From the NCBI GenBank assembly GCA_958346135.1, contig CATVQN010000023.1:1-9304 (forward strand): 9,304 bases of DNA. The letters run 5' to 3'. The translations under genes and the position numbers were made by a program. The notes beneath the pieces are model-generated. The model was not told the origin of the DNA, made no database searches, and saw nothing but the letters and a program-made list of their open reading frames with translations. Source of the stretch: an uncultured Eubacteriales bacterium. GTDB lineage: Bacteria > Bacillota > Clostridia > Monoglobales > Monoglobaceae. Positions 1 through 5,629 of this stretch are shown piece after piece; within the stretch, counting starts at the first letter, position 1; every line of letters begins with the position of its first letter.

Positions 1-1
1 T

Positions 2-2521
2 ATCAATACGGCTTATGACATGGGTATTATTAACGGCTATGAGGATGGTACCTTCCGTCCCAAGGACAATGTTGCCTATGAAGAAGCATTGAAGATGATT
101 GTCTGCACCTTGGGCTACACCAGTATCAGCACGGATACCACGCCGTGGTACAGTCAGTTTATCGCCCAGGCAAAGAAACTGGGCATCATTGATGTTGCAG
201 ACCGCCTGGGAGCTGCTGAGACTCCGGCCAGCCGTGCCTGCATTGCGCAGATGCTATATGATTCTCTGGAGGCTGAGATTGTAGAGCAGGGCAATGTAAC
301 CTCCAAGACAATTCTCACAGATTATCTTGGTTATATTAAGAGCACCGGTGTTGTGGCGTCTGACGGTATTACCAGTCTGACTGAGCCGGATGCTGATTTG
401 AGAGACGATGAGATTCAGATTACCGGACAGGAAGCCAACGGCACATATCAGACCTATACTTATAAGACGACCGACTCCAAGCTGAAGAATTACCTTGGCT
501 ATGAAATCGAGTATTATTACAAGAATGATGGCAACAATATCCGTACCTTGGCGCTGTATGTGCTGAAGCAGAACAACACGCTGGTTTTGACTGCGTCCAT
601 GATTGATGAAGCTTCCAGCACAGACAGTCAGCTGAAGTACTATAAGAGTGACAGCGATAAAAACGCTTCTTCTGTAAGTTTGGATGCAAATAATATAGTG
701 GTTTACAACGGAAAGCTGTTGGGTCTGAATGCGACAAACAGTCGGTTTTATACCGGCCTGATTCCTAAGGTAGGCAGTCTGACCCTGCTGGATTCGGATG
801 TTGACGGCAAATATGACGTGGTCAAGGTGGAGGATTACGAGGTTTACTATGTTTCCAGTACAGTATCTGCGGATTACTCCGTGATTGATGATGTTACCAG
901 AACCGGAAATGATAAAAAGCTGATTCTGAATGTAGATGATCCCAGCATGAATACCACGATTGTAGGGGCAAACGGCAGCGAGCGCACCTTTAGCTCAATT
1001 AGTACGGGAAATATTATCTGCCTGGCAAAGAGCAATCCTGCAAACGGCGGAAAGGTGATTCAAAAAGCAGTTGTGCTTAATGATACGGTAACCGGTACTG
1101 TAACCAGCGTAGAACCGGGCAAAGCGATTAGCATATCTGGTACTCGTTATGAATTCTCAAAGGCTGCTCCCTGGATGAATGGAATGAGTTCTGTTTTGGA
1201 AGAACCGCAGCTTCAGGATTCCGGTGTATACTGTAAGGATATTAACGGCGACATTGTTGCCTATAAGAAAAATGCGGTAACGGAGAACATTTACTACGGC
1301 TACATTATGGGAATTGCAGCGGCCAAGGGCTCGTTTGATGATGAGCAGACCCTGCGGATTCTTAGCCAGAGCGGCAGCAAGGTTGAGGTTGCGCTTCAGA
1401 AAAATGTTCGTGTGGACGGAGAGACATGTACAGTAGACGAGGCTGTGTCAAAGCTGCGGGCTGCGGCTGCCAGCCAGAATCAAGATCCGGAAGCATCCGG
1501 TGTTTCTATACACCAGATCATTAAATATACCACCAAGGTTTCCGGCGGCAAGACAGTTGCAGATAAAATTTACACAGCTACCGGCGAAGCGAGCGGTGTG
1601 GATACGGTAACGGATAAGCTGTATCAGTTTACCTCCGTCAGCGGCGCAATGGACATGACTTATAACAGCACTGCCAAGCAGTTGAGATCCGGTAATATTA
1701 ACGTCAATATTGGAAATGCAACGGTGTTTGTAGTTCCCAGCAATCGAAATACCTATGATGACTACAGAAAGGGAACGCTGTCTTCTACATTCAAGAATAA
1801 TAAAGCTTATAATGTAGAAGTGTTTGATGTCAGCAAGACAAATAATGCAAAGGTTGTCGTTTGCTACGGTGCGAATGATTCTACCGAAGTGGATTACTCC
1901 ACCCCGGTTAGTGTAGTGAGTGTGGATGTAGAGAATCAGAACAATCCCGCTACCGGCGAGAATATGAGTTATATGGAGGGCTATCAGTCCTCGACCTCCA
2001 ATGCGAAGGGCACTCTGGAGGCGTGGATATCCGATGATACGGAATGGACTCCTATGCTGGGCGACATTTTCCGTGCAGGAACCGACCGTGACGGATTCTC
2101 TTTGATTAAGAAAGAGAACGTTCTCTACAGCGTCGGCGGAAACAATCGTTACGGTACGATTATAGAACCTTATTCTAACGTAGATTTCTATAAATCAGGC
2201 TGTGCAATTCTGCTGGGCAGTGTTGTAGCAACGGATGACACCAGTATCTCTATTCTGCCGCAGAGATTGGTGGAGGGTGATACGATTGACAGTATGGCAG
2301 AAGCAATGAACTTTACATTCTCCCAGTTCAGCGGCGCTCGGGTACTTAGCTACGACGATACCGGAAAAGATTTGATAATCAATGACGTATCTTCTGAGTA
2401 TGAAGGTGTGCTGAAGGGGCTGGCCGGCTACAATGATGGCCTTTCCAATCCCTCTAAAGTTCTTTTGTATATGGTGGAAGGCAGAGTGAAATTGTTCTGT
2501 GTTCTGGACAGTCAGGCTTAA
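2..2521 (+). CDS. S-layer homology (SLH) domain surface protein, 5'-truncated by window edge
   Basis: A continuous reading frame runs in from the left edge (first full codon at 2, Ile) and stops at TAA 2519-2521, giving 839 visible residues. The ATG at 20 is internal: the six codons before it (INTAYD) belong to the SLH repeat. Visible residues 1-39 are the end of one SLH unit (GIINGYEDGTFRP at 8-20). A second unit covers about 49-90 (WYSQFIAQAKKLGII, then a degenerate SRACIAQMLYDSL). SLH units normally anchor exported proteins non-covalently to pyruvylated secondary wall polymers. The remaining 740 or so residues are rich in Ser, Thr, Asn, Asp, Gly and Tyr, have no membrane segment, and look like beta-rich extracellular modules. 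I recognise no enzyme motif there. The signal peptide and other SLH units should lie upstream, outside the window. The SLH call is confident; the role of the C-terminal region is unknown. Confidence 0.88.
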   Translation: MNTAYDMGIINGYEDGTFRPKDNVAYEEALKMIVCTLGYTSISTDTTPWYSQFIAQAKKLGIIDVADRLGAAETPASRACIAQMLYDSLEAEIVEQGNVTSKTILTDYLGYIKSTGVVASDGITSLTEPDADLRDDEIQITGQEANGTYQTYTYKTTDSKLKNYLGYEIEYYYKNDGNNIRTLALYVLKQNNTLVLTASMIDEASSTDSQLKYYKSDSDKNASSVSLDANNIVVYNGKLLGLNATNSRFYTGLIPKVGSLTLLDSDVDGKYDVVKVEDYEVYYVSSTVSADYSVIDDVTRTGNDKKLILNVDDPSMNTTIVGANGSERTFSSISTGNIICLAKSNPANGGKVIQKAVVLNDTVTGTVTSVEPGKAISISGTRYEFSKAAPWMNGMSSVLEEPQLQDSGVYCKDINGDIVAYKKNAVTENIYYGYIMGIAAAKGSFDDEQTLRILSQSGSKVEVALQKNVRVDGETCTVDEAVSKLRAAAASQNQDPEASGVSIHQIIKYTTKVSGGKTVADKIYTATGEASGVDTVTDKLYQFTSVSGAMDMTYNSTAKQLRSGNINVNIGNATVFVVPSNRNTYDDYRKGTLSSTFKNNKAYNVEVFDVSKTNNAKVVVCYGANDSTEVDYSTPVSVVSVDVENQNNPATGENMSYMEGYQSSTSNAKGTLEAWISDDTEWTPMLGDIFRAGTDRDGFSLIKKENVLYSVGGNNRYGTIIEPYSNVDFYKSGCAILLGSVVATDDTSISILPQRLVEGDTIDSMAEAMNFTFSQFSGARVLSYDDTGKDLIINDVSSEYEGVLKGLAGYNDGLSNPSKVLLYMVEGRVKLFCVLDSQA

Positions 2522-2543
2522 AACGAAAGAAAGATGAATCAGG

Positions 2544-2580
2544 ACAGGTCTGTGCTTTTTACAGACCTGTTCTTTCTGTT
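2544..2580 (+). terminator. Intrinsic terminator of the SLH gene
   Basis: A perfect 10-bp stem (ACAGGTCTGT at 2544-2553 with ACAGACCTGT at 2561-2570) and a 7-nt loop are followed by the T-rich run TCTTTCTGTT. An outer AGAAAGA (2528-2534) can also pair with TCTTTCT (2571-2577). It lies 22 nt after the stop codon, so the SLH gene and the LCP gene are separate transcripts. Confidence 0.85.
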
Positions 2581-2674
2581 TGTGAAAAACCAAAACGGGA
2601 CACTGGTGATTTGAAATGGGGCACAGGCTCACCGGAAAACATTTTACAGGCATAGGTATAGCTATGATGGAGCT

Positions 2675-2691
2675 TGTAAATAATTTATAAA
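2675..2691 (+). promoter_or_regulatory. Possible WalR (YycF)-type response regulator box
   Basis: The sequence is TGTAAA-N5-TATAAA. It matches the known WalR box of Bacillus and Staphylococcus (TGTWAH-N5-TGTWAH) at all but one position. It overlaps two direct copies of TAAATAATT (2677-2685 and 2688-2696) spaced 11 bp apart, the spacing OmpR-family regulators use. It lies 16 nt upstream of the -35 box of a cell-wall gene, a plausible activator position. The region is AT-rich, so a chance match is quite possible. Confidence 0.35.
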
Positions 2692-2707
2692 TAATTCTGA
2701 AAGAACA

Positions 2708-2737
2708 TTGACAAAAAAATAGCTGTTGTTATATAAT
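2708..2737 (+). promoter_or_regulatory. Sigma-A promoter of the LCP gene
   Basis: Perfect consensus hexamers, TTGACA (2708-2713) and TATAAT (2732-2737), are separated by 18 nt. Transcription should start near 2744, leaving a leader of about 53 nt before the ATG at 2797. A TTG start at 2755, which would lengthen the protein by 14 residues, would sit only about 11 nt from the transcript end, too close for a ribosome binding site. Confidence 0.85.
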
Positions 2738-2782
2738 TGTGATAATATGTAGAATTGTGCGGCAAAAAGGAAAAAGAAGGAA

Positions 2783-2788
2783 AGGCGG
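2783..2788 (+). promoter_or_regulatory. Ribosome binding site deciding the LCP start
   Basis: AGGCGG (one mismatch to AGGAGG) ends 8 nt before the ATG at 2797. No comparable site lies before the upstream in-frame TTG at 2755. The translation from 2797 also begins directly with the basic N-terminus and membrane segment expected of the family. Confidence 0.65.
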
Positions 2789-2796
2789 AAAGGCTT

Positions 2797-3855
2797 ATGA
2801 CAAAGCATGCAAAAATTATTACCGTGCTGCTGACCGGTATTTTTGTGATTGCTTTTACGATGTTTGGGGTTATGGCTGCCAGGACGGTGTCAACCCTTCC
2901 TTTGGGTCAGCAGGTTACCATCGGCGAGTTGGATGCGGAGAGCGAGCAGATAGGCTTGATGAATATTTTGGTGATTGGCATTGACGAGGATGGTACACGA
3001 AGCGATACGATTATGCTTTTGTGTTATGACGGTTATTCCAACCGATTTAATATCCTGTCTCTTCCCCGTGATACCCAGGTAGTGATGAACGGATATAAGC
3101 AAAAGCTGAACGCTGCCGTTGGGGTTGGACTGCAGAATGTGAAGAACGGTAAGGATAGCGAGCAGGAGGAAGAACTAATTCGCCAGGTTAAAAAGCTGAC
3201 CGGTCTGCCGGTGCATTATTTTGTCACAGTAGATTTCACCGGATTTAAAGAAATAATTGATGCGCTGGGCGGAGTTGAGTTTAATATCCCCTATGATATG
3301 GACTACGATGATCCGGTGCAGAATCTCCATATTCATTTGAAAAAGGGACAGCAGCATTTAGATGGCCAGGCGGCACATGATTTTGTTCGTTTCCGTCATA
3401 ATAATGACGGCTCTGCGCCGGGAGAATATGTGATGGGAGACGAGGGTCGTATCTATTGGCAGCAGCGGTTTTTAAAGGCGCTGCTGGCACAGAAGGCAAA
3501 GCCTCAGTACTTTACCAAAATAACCGACGTGTTTGATGTGGTCGTTGACAATGTGCGGACCAATTATACTTTGCAGGATTTGCTGGCGCACATTGATGTG
3601 CTCCAGGAAATTAACATTGATGAAATTGAAGCATATCGTCTGCCGGGCCAGGCCGCCTATGTCGAGTCCGATCAGCTCTGGTGGTATCTCTATGATGAAG
3701 ATGCCGGAGCGGAATTGATACAGGATGTGTTTATGCCTAAAAGTATGGAACAGTGGGAAGCGGAAAAGGCGGCAAGAGCAGAAAAAGAAGCGGGCGATGG
3801 AGACGATGGCGATGCCGGCAGTAAAGACGGTGTGGAATCGGTTGAAAAGCAATAA
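2797..3855 (+). CDS. LytR-CpsA-Psr (LCP) family cell-wall polymer ligase
   Basis: The predicted protein has 352 aa. Family members transfer undecaprenyl-pyrophosphate-linked polymers (teichoic acids, capsule or other secondary wall glycans) onto peptidoglycan outside the membrane. A short basic N-terminus (MTKHAK) and one hydrophobic segment (about residues 7-27) predict a type II membrane anchor. The LCP domain runs from about 56 to 230. It has NILVIGID (56-63), RSDT (68-71), LPRDT (89-93), KLNAA (103-107), the TGLPVHYFVTVDFTGF segment (135-150), DALGGVEF (155-162), VRFRH (197-201) and GDEGRIYWQQ (214-223). The acidic and arginine residues that hold metal and the pyrophosphate lipid in characterised members appear to be kept. 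The usual GRxxRQQ motif reads GRIYWQQ, with Trp at 221 in place of the common Arg. The last 38 or so residues are a charged, low-complexity tail. The gene is monocistronic, with its own promoter and terminator. The polymer substrate cannot be told from sequence. Confidence 0.92.
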   Translation: MTKHAKIITVLLTGIFVIAFTMFGVMAARTVSTLPLGQQVTIGELDAESEQIGLMNILVIGIDEDGTRSDTIMLLCYDGYSNRFNILSLPRDTQVVMNGYKQKLNAAVGVGLQNVKNGKDSEQEEELIRQVKKLTGLPVHYFVTVDFTGFKEIIDALGGVEFNIPYDMDYDDPVQNLHIHLKKGQQHLDGQAAHDFVRFRHNNDGSAPGEYVMGDEGRIYWQQRFLKALLAQKAKPQYFTKITDVFDVVVDNVRTNYTLQDLLAHIDVLQEINIDEIEAYRLPGQAAYVESDQLWWYLYDEDAGAELIQDVFMPKSMEQWEAEKAARAEKEAGDGDDGDAGSKDGVESVEKQ

Positions 3856-3864
3856 TGTGTTTCC

Positions 3865-3892
3865 AAAAAGAGCGGAAAACTCCGCTCTTTTT
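3865..3892 (+). terminator. Intrinsic terminator of the LCP gene
   Basis: A perfect 12-bp inverted repeat, AAAAAGAGCGGA (3865-3876) and TCCGCTCTTTTT (3881-3892), with loop AAAC, starts 9 nt after the stop codon. The stem ends in a run of five T. The mirrored A-run lets it also work weakly on the opposite strand. Confidence 0.93.
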
Positions 3893-4032
3893 GTGTAAAT
3901 AGAAAATCATATAAATAGACAGCTCGGCTACACAGAAATTTCATTGTGCATATTATATAATATTTAAATATATTTTATAATTTTTTTATAAATTATTTTT
4001 TGCGGACAGGCTTGGAAAATGAGGAGGTTCTC
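3893..4032 (+). other. AT-rich spacer upstream of the str operon promoter
   Basis: This is a non-coding gap of about 140 nt. From about 3950 to 4003 it is almost entirely A and T, with runs such as ATATTTAAATATATTTTATAATTTTTTTATAAATT broken into short A- and T-tracts. An isolated TATAAT at 3956-3961 has no acceptable -35 partner. The stretch is probably bendable DNA upstream of the str promoter, but it lies about 30 nt further upstream than a classical UP element. No gene or RNA is visible in it. Confidence 0.4.
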
Positions 4033-4061
4033 TTGACAAATCCGGGGTTTTGGTGTAAAAT
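4033..4061 (+). promoter_or_regulatory. Sigma-A promoter of the str operon
   Basis: TTGACA (4033-4038) and TAAAAT (4056-4061) are separated by an ideal 17 nt. Transcription should start near 4068, about 30 nt before the first gene. This makes the cluster an independent transcription unit and not a continuation of an upstream rpoBC transcript, consistent with the terminator at 3865-3892. Confidence 0.85.
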
Positions 4062-4084
4062 AATACGGTTCGTAGTGTAAAATA
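4053..4084 (+). repeat. 10-bp direct repeat across the str operon start site
   Basis: GTGTAAAATA occurs at 4053-4062, where it contains the -10 box, and again at 4075-4084, just before the ribosome binding site. The copies are 22 bp apart, two helical turns, and flank the predicted transcription start. They could be paired operator half-sites, tandem -10-like elements or coincidence. The second copy has no -35 partner. Confidence 0.4.
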
Positions 4085-4090
4085 GAGGGG
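4085..4090 (+). promoter_or_regulatory. Ribosome binding site deciding the L7Ae-like start
   Basis: GAGGGG ends 3 nt before an ATG at 4094 but 9 nt before the in-frame ATG at 4100. Only the second spacing is normal for a Shine-Dalgarno site, so 4100 is preferred. The two starts differ by two residues (Met-Asp). Confidence 0.55.
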
Positions 4091-4099
4091 AATATGGAT

Positions 4100-4345
4100 A
4101 TGGAGCGGTTAAGACAGATGCCGAAGGTTGTCGGTTTCAAGCAGTCCCGTAAAGCAATCCTGAAGGGACAGGCGCAGCTGGCGTATCTGGCAGAGGATGC
4201 TGATTCTTATTTTACAGAAGAATTTACAAGGCTTTGCCTGGAAAACGATGTTATGCAGGTGTCTGCGCCGTCTATGAAGGCGCTGGCAAAAGCTTGTCAT
4301 GTGGAGGTCCCTACCGCTTGTGCGGTGTTACTTTGCGAATCCTAA
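4100..4345 (+). CDS. L7Ae-family kink-turn RNA-binding protein, YbxF-like
   Basis: The predicted protein has 81 aa (83 from the alternative ATG at 4094). Its size, composition and position just upstream of rpsL match Bacillus YbxF, a small ribosomal protein L7Ae/L30e/S12e/Gadd45-fold protein that binds kink-turn RNA. Supporting features are the early VVGFKQSRKAILKG segment (residues 10-23, compare IIGTKQTVKALKRG of YbxF), the central LAYLAEDAD strand, and the C-terminal MKALAKACHVEVPTACAVLL helix-strand unit, where the family has the MKKLGKACGIEVGAAAVAI pattern. It is the first gene of the str operon, followed after 60 nt by rpsL. Its RNA target in this organism is unknown: rRNA, a messenger leader or both are possible. 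The family call is strong; a gene symbol is withheld because the YbxF and YlxQ paralogues are easily confused. Confidence 0.88.
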   Translation: MERLRQMPKVVGFKQSRKAILKGQAQLAYLAEDADSYFTEEFTRLCLENDVMQVSAPSMKALAKACHVEVPTACAVLLCES

Positions 4346-4352
4346 ATTCGGT

Positions 4353-4373
4353 AAAGACGCTTTTTGCGTTTTT
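4353..4373 (+). terminator. Weak terminator-like hairpin between the L7Ae-like gene and rpsL
   Basis: AAAGACGC (4353-4360) can pair with GCGTTTTT (4366-4373), 8 bp with one G-U, around a TTTTT loop. The 3' arm itself supplies a run of five U. It begins 7 nt after the L7Ae-like stop and ends about 20 nt before the rpsL ribosome binding site. The stem is short, so partial attenuation is more likely than full termination. Confidence 0.35.
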
Positions 4374-4392
4374 ATATAAAATCTATAGGTAT

Positions 4393-4400
4393 GGAGGTGA
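4393..4400 (+). promoter_or_regulatory. Strong ribosome binding site for the TTG start of rpsL
   Basis: GGAGGTGA is a near-complete match to the 16S 3' end and lies 5 nt before TTG 4406-4408. It fixes the start of RpsL, which then reads PTFNQLVRKGR, the conserved N-terminus of S12. The in-frame upstream extension to 4364 would place this site inside the gene and is not credible. Confidence 0.9.
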
Positions 4401-4405
4401 ACATA

Positions 4406-4816
4406 TTGCCAACATTTAATCAGTTAGTCAGAAAAGGAAGATCGACTGTGGAAAAGAAGTCTACGGCTCCGGCGCTTTTAAAGGGTATGAATACCATTAA
4501 GAAGCGGCCGACCGATCAAGCGTCTCCTCAGAAGAGAGGCGTTTGTACTTCTGTAAGAACCATGACTCCGAAAAAGCCGAACTCCGCACTCCGTAAGGTT
4601 GCCAGAGTTAAGCTGACAAACGGAATCGAGGTTTCCGCTTATATTCCCGGTATCGGCCATAATTTGCAGGAGCACAGTGTTGTGATGATCCGCGGCGGCC
4701 GTATCAAGGACTTGCCTGGTGTCCGTTATCACATTATTCGTGGTACGCTGGATACCTCTGGCGTTGACAAGCGGATGCAGTCCAGATCAAAGTATGGCGC
4801 AAAGCGCCCGAAATAA
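4406..4816 (+). CDS. rpsL: 30S ribosomal protein S12
   Basis: The predicted protein has 136 aa, the usual Firmicutes length, longer than the E. coli form because of the insertion near residues 20-36. S12 sits at the decoding centre of the 30S subunit and influences accuracy and tRNA selection. Hallmarks are the (M)PTFNQLVRKGR start, PQKRGVC (41-47), the decoding loop TPKKPNSALRKV (54-65), GHNLQEHSV (84-92), RGGRIKDLPGVRYH (96-109) and the SKYGAKRPK end. Lys at 56 and 101, the positions commonly altered in streptomycin-resistant Bacillus, are unchanged, and so is Asp102, the residue methylthiolated in many bacteria. It appears wild type and streptomycin-sensitive at this locus. Translation starts at TTG. 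It is the second gene of the str operon. Confidence 0.98.
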   Translation: MPTFNQLVRKGRSTVEKKSTAPALLKGMNTIKKRPTDQASPQKRGVCTSVRTMTPKKPNSALRKVARVKLTNGIEVSAYIPGIGHNLQEHSVVMIRGGRIKDLPGVRYHIIRGTLDTSGVDKRMQSRSKYGAKRPK

Positions 4817-4821
4817 GGCGC

Positions 4822-4894
4822 CTGTGCAGCTGACACAGTGAATGTAGTGCATATATGTTCATAAGTATTGATATTCATGACCTTATATGCACAG
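4822..4894 (+). promoter_or_regulatory. Structured rpsL-rpsG intercistronic region, candidate S7 control site
   Basis: A perfect 9-bp inverted repeat, GTGCATATA (4847-4855) and TATATGCAC (4884-4892), encloses 28 nt. A small hairpin, CTGTG (4822-4826) with CACAG (4834-4838), precedes it. CTGTGCA (4822-4828) could instead pair with TGCACAG (4888-4894), so two mutually exclusive folds exist. No U-tract follows, so this is not a terminator. In E. coli, S7 represses its own translation by binding the rpsL-rpsG gap, which makes an analogous role plausible here. Base pairing is seen; function is inferred. Confidence 0.4.
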
Positions 4895-4897
4895 CAG

Positions 4898-4913
4898 CGG
4901 GCGGATTTGCCCG
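4898..4913 (+). promoter_or_regulatory. Short hairpin upstream of rpsG
   Basis: CGGGC (4898-4902) pairs with GCCCG (4909-4913) around a GGATTT loop, just 3' of the larger inverted repeat. It ends 31 nt before the rpsG ribosome binding site (AAGGAGGGG, 4945-4953) and would leave that site open. It is probably part of the same intercistronic RNA fold. Confidence 0.35.
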
Positions 4914-4960
4914 TTGAGTACCTTAATGGTGAATAAACCTAGAGAAGGAGGGGAAGAGAA

Positions 4961-5431
4961 GTGCCAAGAAGAGGTCATATTGCCCGTCGTGATGTTTTGC
5001 CGGATCCGGTGTATAACAGCAAAACGGTTACACGGCTGATTAACAACATCATGTTAGACGGTAAGAAGGGCGTTGCTCAAAGAATAGTTTATGATGCATT
5101 TGACATAATAAAGGAGAAAACCGGGAAGGATCCGGTAGAAGTCTTTGAGGAAGCAATGAATCAGGTTATGCCTGTATTGGAGGTTAAGGCTCGTCGTGTG
5201 GGCGGTGCCAACTATCAGGTTCCGATTGAGGTTAGAGCGGAGCGCCGCGAAACTCTGGGCCTGAGATGGATCACGCTGTTTGCCAGAAAGCGTTCGGAGA
5301 GAACCATGGCAGAGAGACTGGCTAACGAGCTGATGGATGCTACCAACAGTACCGGCGGTGCTTTCAAGAAAAAGGAAGACACCCACAAAATGGCGGAAGC
5401 CAACAAGGCGTTCGCTCACTATCGCTGGTAA
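4961..5431 (+). CDS. rpsG: 30S ribosomal protein S7
   Basis: The predicted protein has 156 aa, exactly the common bacterial S7 length. S7 is a primary 16S rRNA binding protein that nucleates assembly of the 30S head and lies near the E-site and mRNA exit. Recognisable parts are the PRRGHIARRDVLPDPVY start, the LINNIMLDGKK segment (26-36), the beta-hairpin RRVGGANYQVP (78-88), RRETLGLRW and the C-terminal AFAHYRW. The start is GTG at 4961, supported by AAGGAGGGG ending 7 nt upstream. It is the third gene of the str operon, 144 nt after rpsL. By analogy with E. coli it may be the feedback repressor of this operon, acting on the structured gap before it. Confidence 0.98.
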   Translation: MPRRGHIARRDVLPDPVYNSKTVTRLINNIMLDGKKGVAQRIVYDAFDIIKEKTGKDPVEVFEEAMNQVMPVLEVKARRVGGANYQVPIEVRAERRETLGLRWITLFARKRSERTMAERLANELMDATNSTGGAFKKKEDTHKMAEANKAFAHYRW

Positions 5432-5441
5432 TGTATGTCCT

Positions 5442-5558
5442 GAAAATCCGACGTTTTCGTCTTTTGCTTTGCTTATTTGGCGGGCGGGAGACCGGGCGGT
5501 TCGGATTTTCTGCGCAGTGCGCAGGCGTGGTGCGTAAGAGCGGCAGAGATACTGCCGC
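5442..5558 (+). promoter_or_regulatory. Structured leader between rpsG and fusA
   Basis: The 198-nt gap holds three ordered stems. A perfect 10-bp inverted repeat, GAAAATCCGA (5442-5451) and TCGGATTTTC (5501-5510), encloses 49 nt. A compact hairpin CTGCGC-AGT-GCGCAG (5510-5524) shares one base with it. A 7-bp hairpin GCGGCAG-AGATA-CTGCCGC follows (5540-5558). None is followed by a U-run, so simple termination is unlikely. I see no sigma-A promoter. After 5558 about 58 nt of less structured sequence leads to the fusA ribosome binding site. The density of perfect stems suggests a cis-acting RNA, an RNA processing site or an attenuator of unknown kind. Confidence 0.45.
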
Positions 5559-5629
5559 AGAAGTTTGAGCGAACCCGTGACCGTATATGGTTTTGGCGGA
5601 TAAGGGGTTTGCTTTGAAAGGAGAAAATT

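Noticed and set aside
2755..2796. Upstream TTG start adding 14 residues to the LCP protein
   Set aside because: It lies about 11 nt from the predicted transcript start, has no ribosome binding site, and would put a Lys/Glu-rich extension before the membrane anchor.
3950..4003. AT-rich tract as a possible replication origin or second promoter
   Set aside because: No DnaA boxes are evident, and the lone TATAAT at 3956 lacks a -35 hexamer. AT-richness alone is not enough.
4033..4080. Small frame starting at TTG 4033 after a GAGGAGG-like sequence
   Set aside because: Only about 15 codons long, and its first codons are the -35 box of the str promoter, so it lies upstream of the transcript start.
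4364..4405. Upstream extension of RpsL
   Set aside because: The strong ribosome site GGAGGTGA lies inside it, and S12 proteins begin at the PTxNQLVRKGR sequence encoded from 4406.
4406..4816. Streptomycin-resistance alleles in rpsL
   Set aside because: Lys56 and Lys101 are both the sensitive-type residues, so no resistance change is visible.
5431..5568. 45-codon plus-strand frame starting at an ATG that overlaps the rpsG stop (TAATG)
   Set aside because: Stop-start overlap could allow coupled translation, but there is no Shine-Dalgarno site. The predicted peptide is Arg/Gly-rich and unlike known proteins, and its sequence is better explained by the RNA stems. Conservation as a peptide would revive it.
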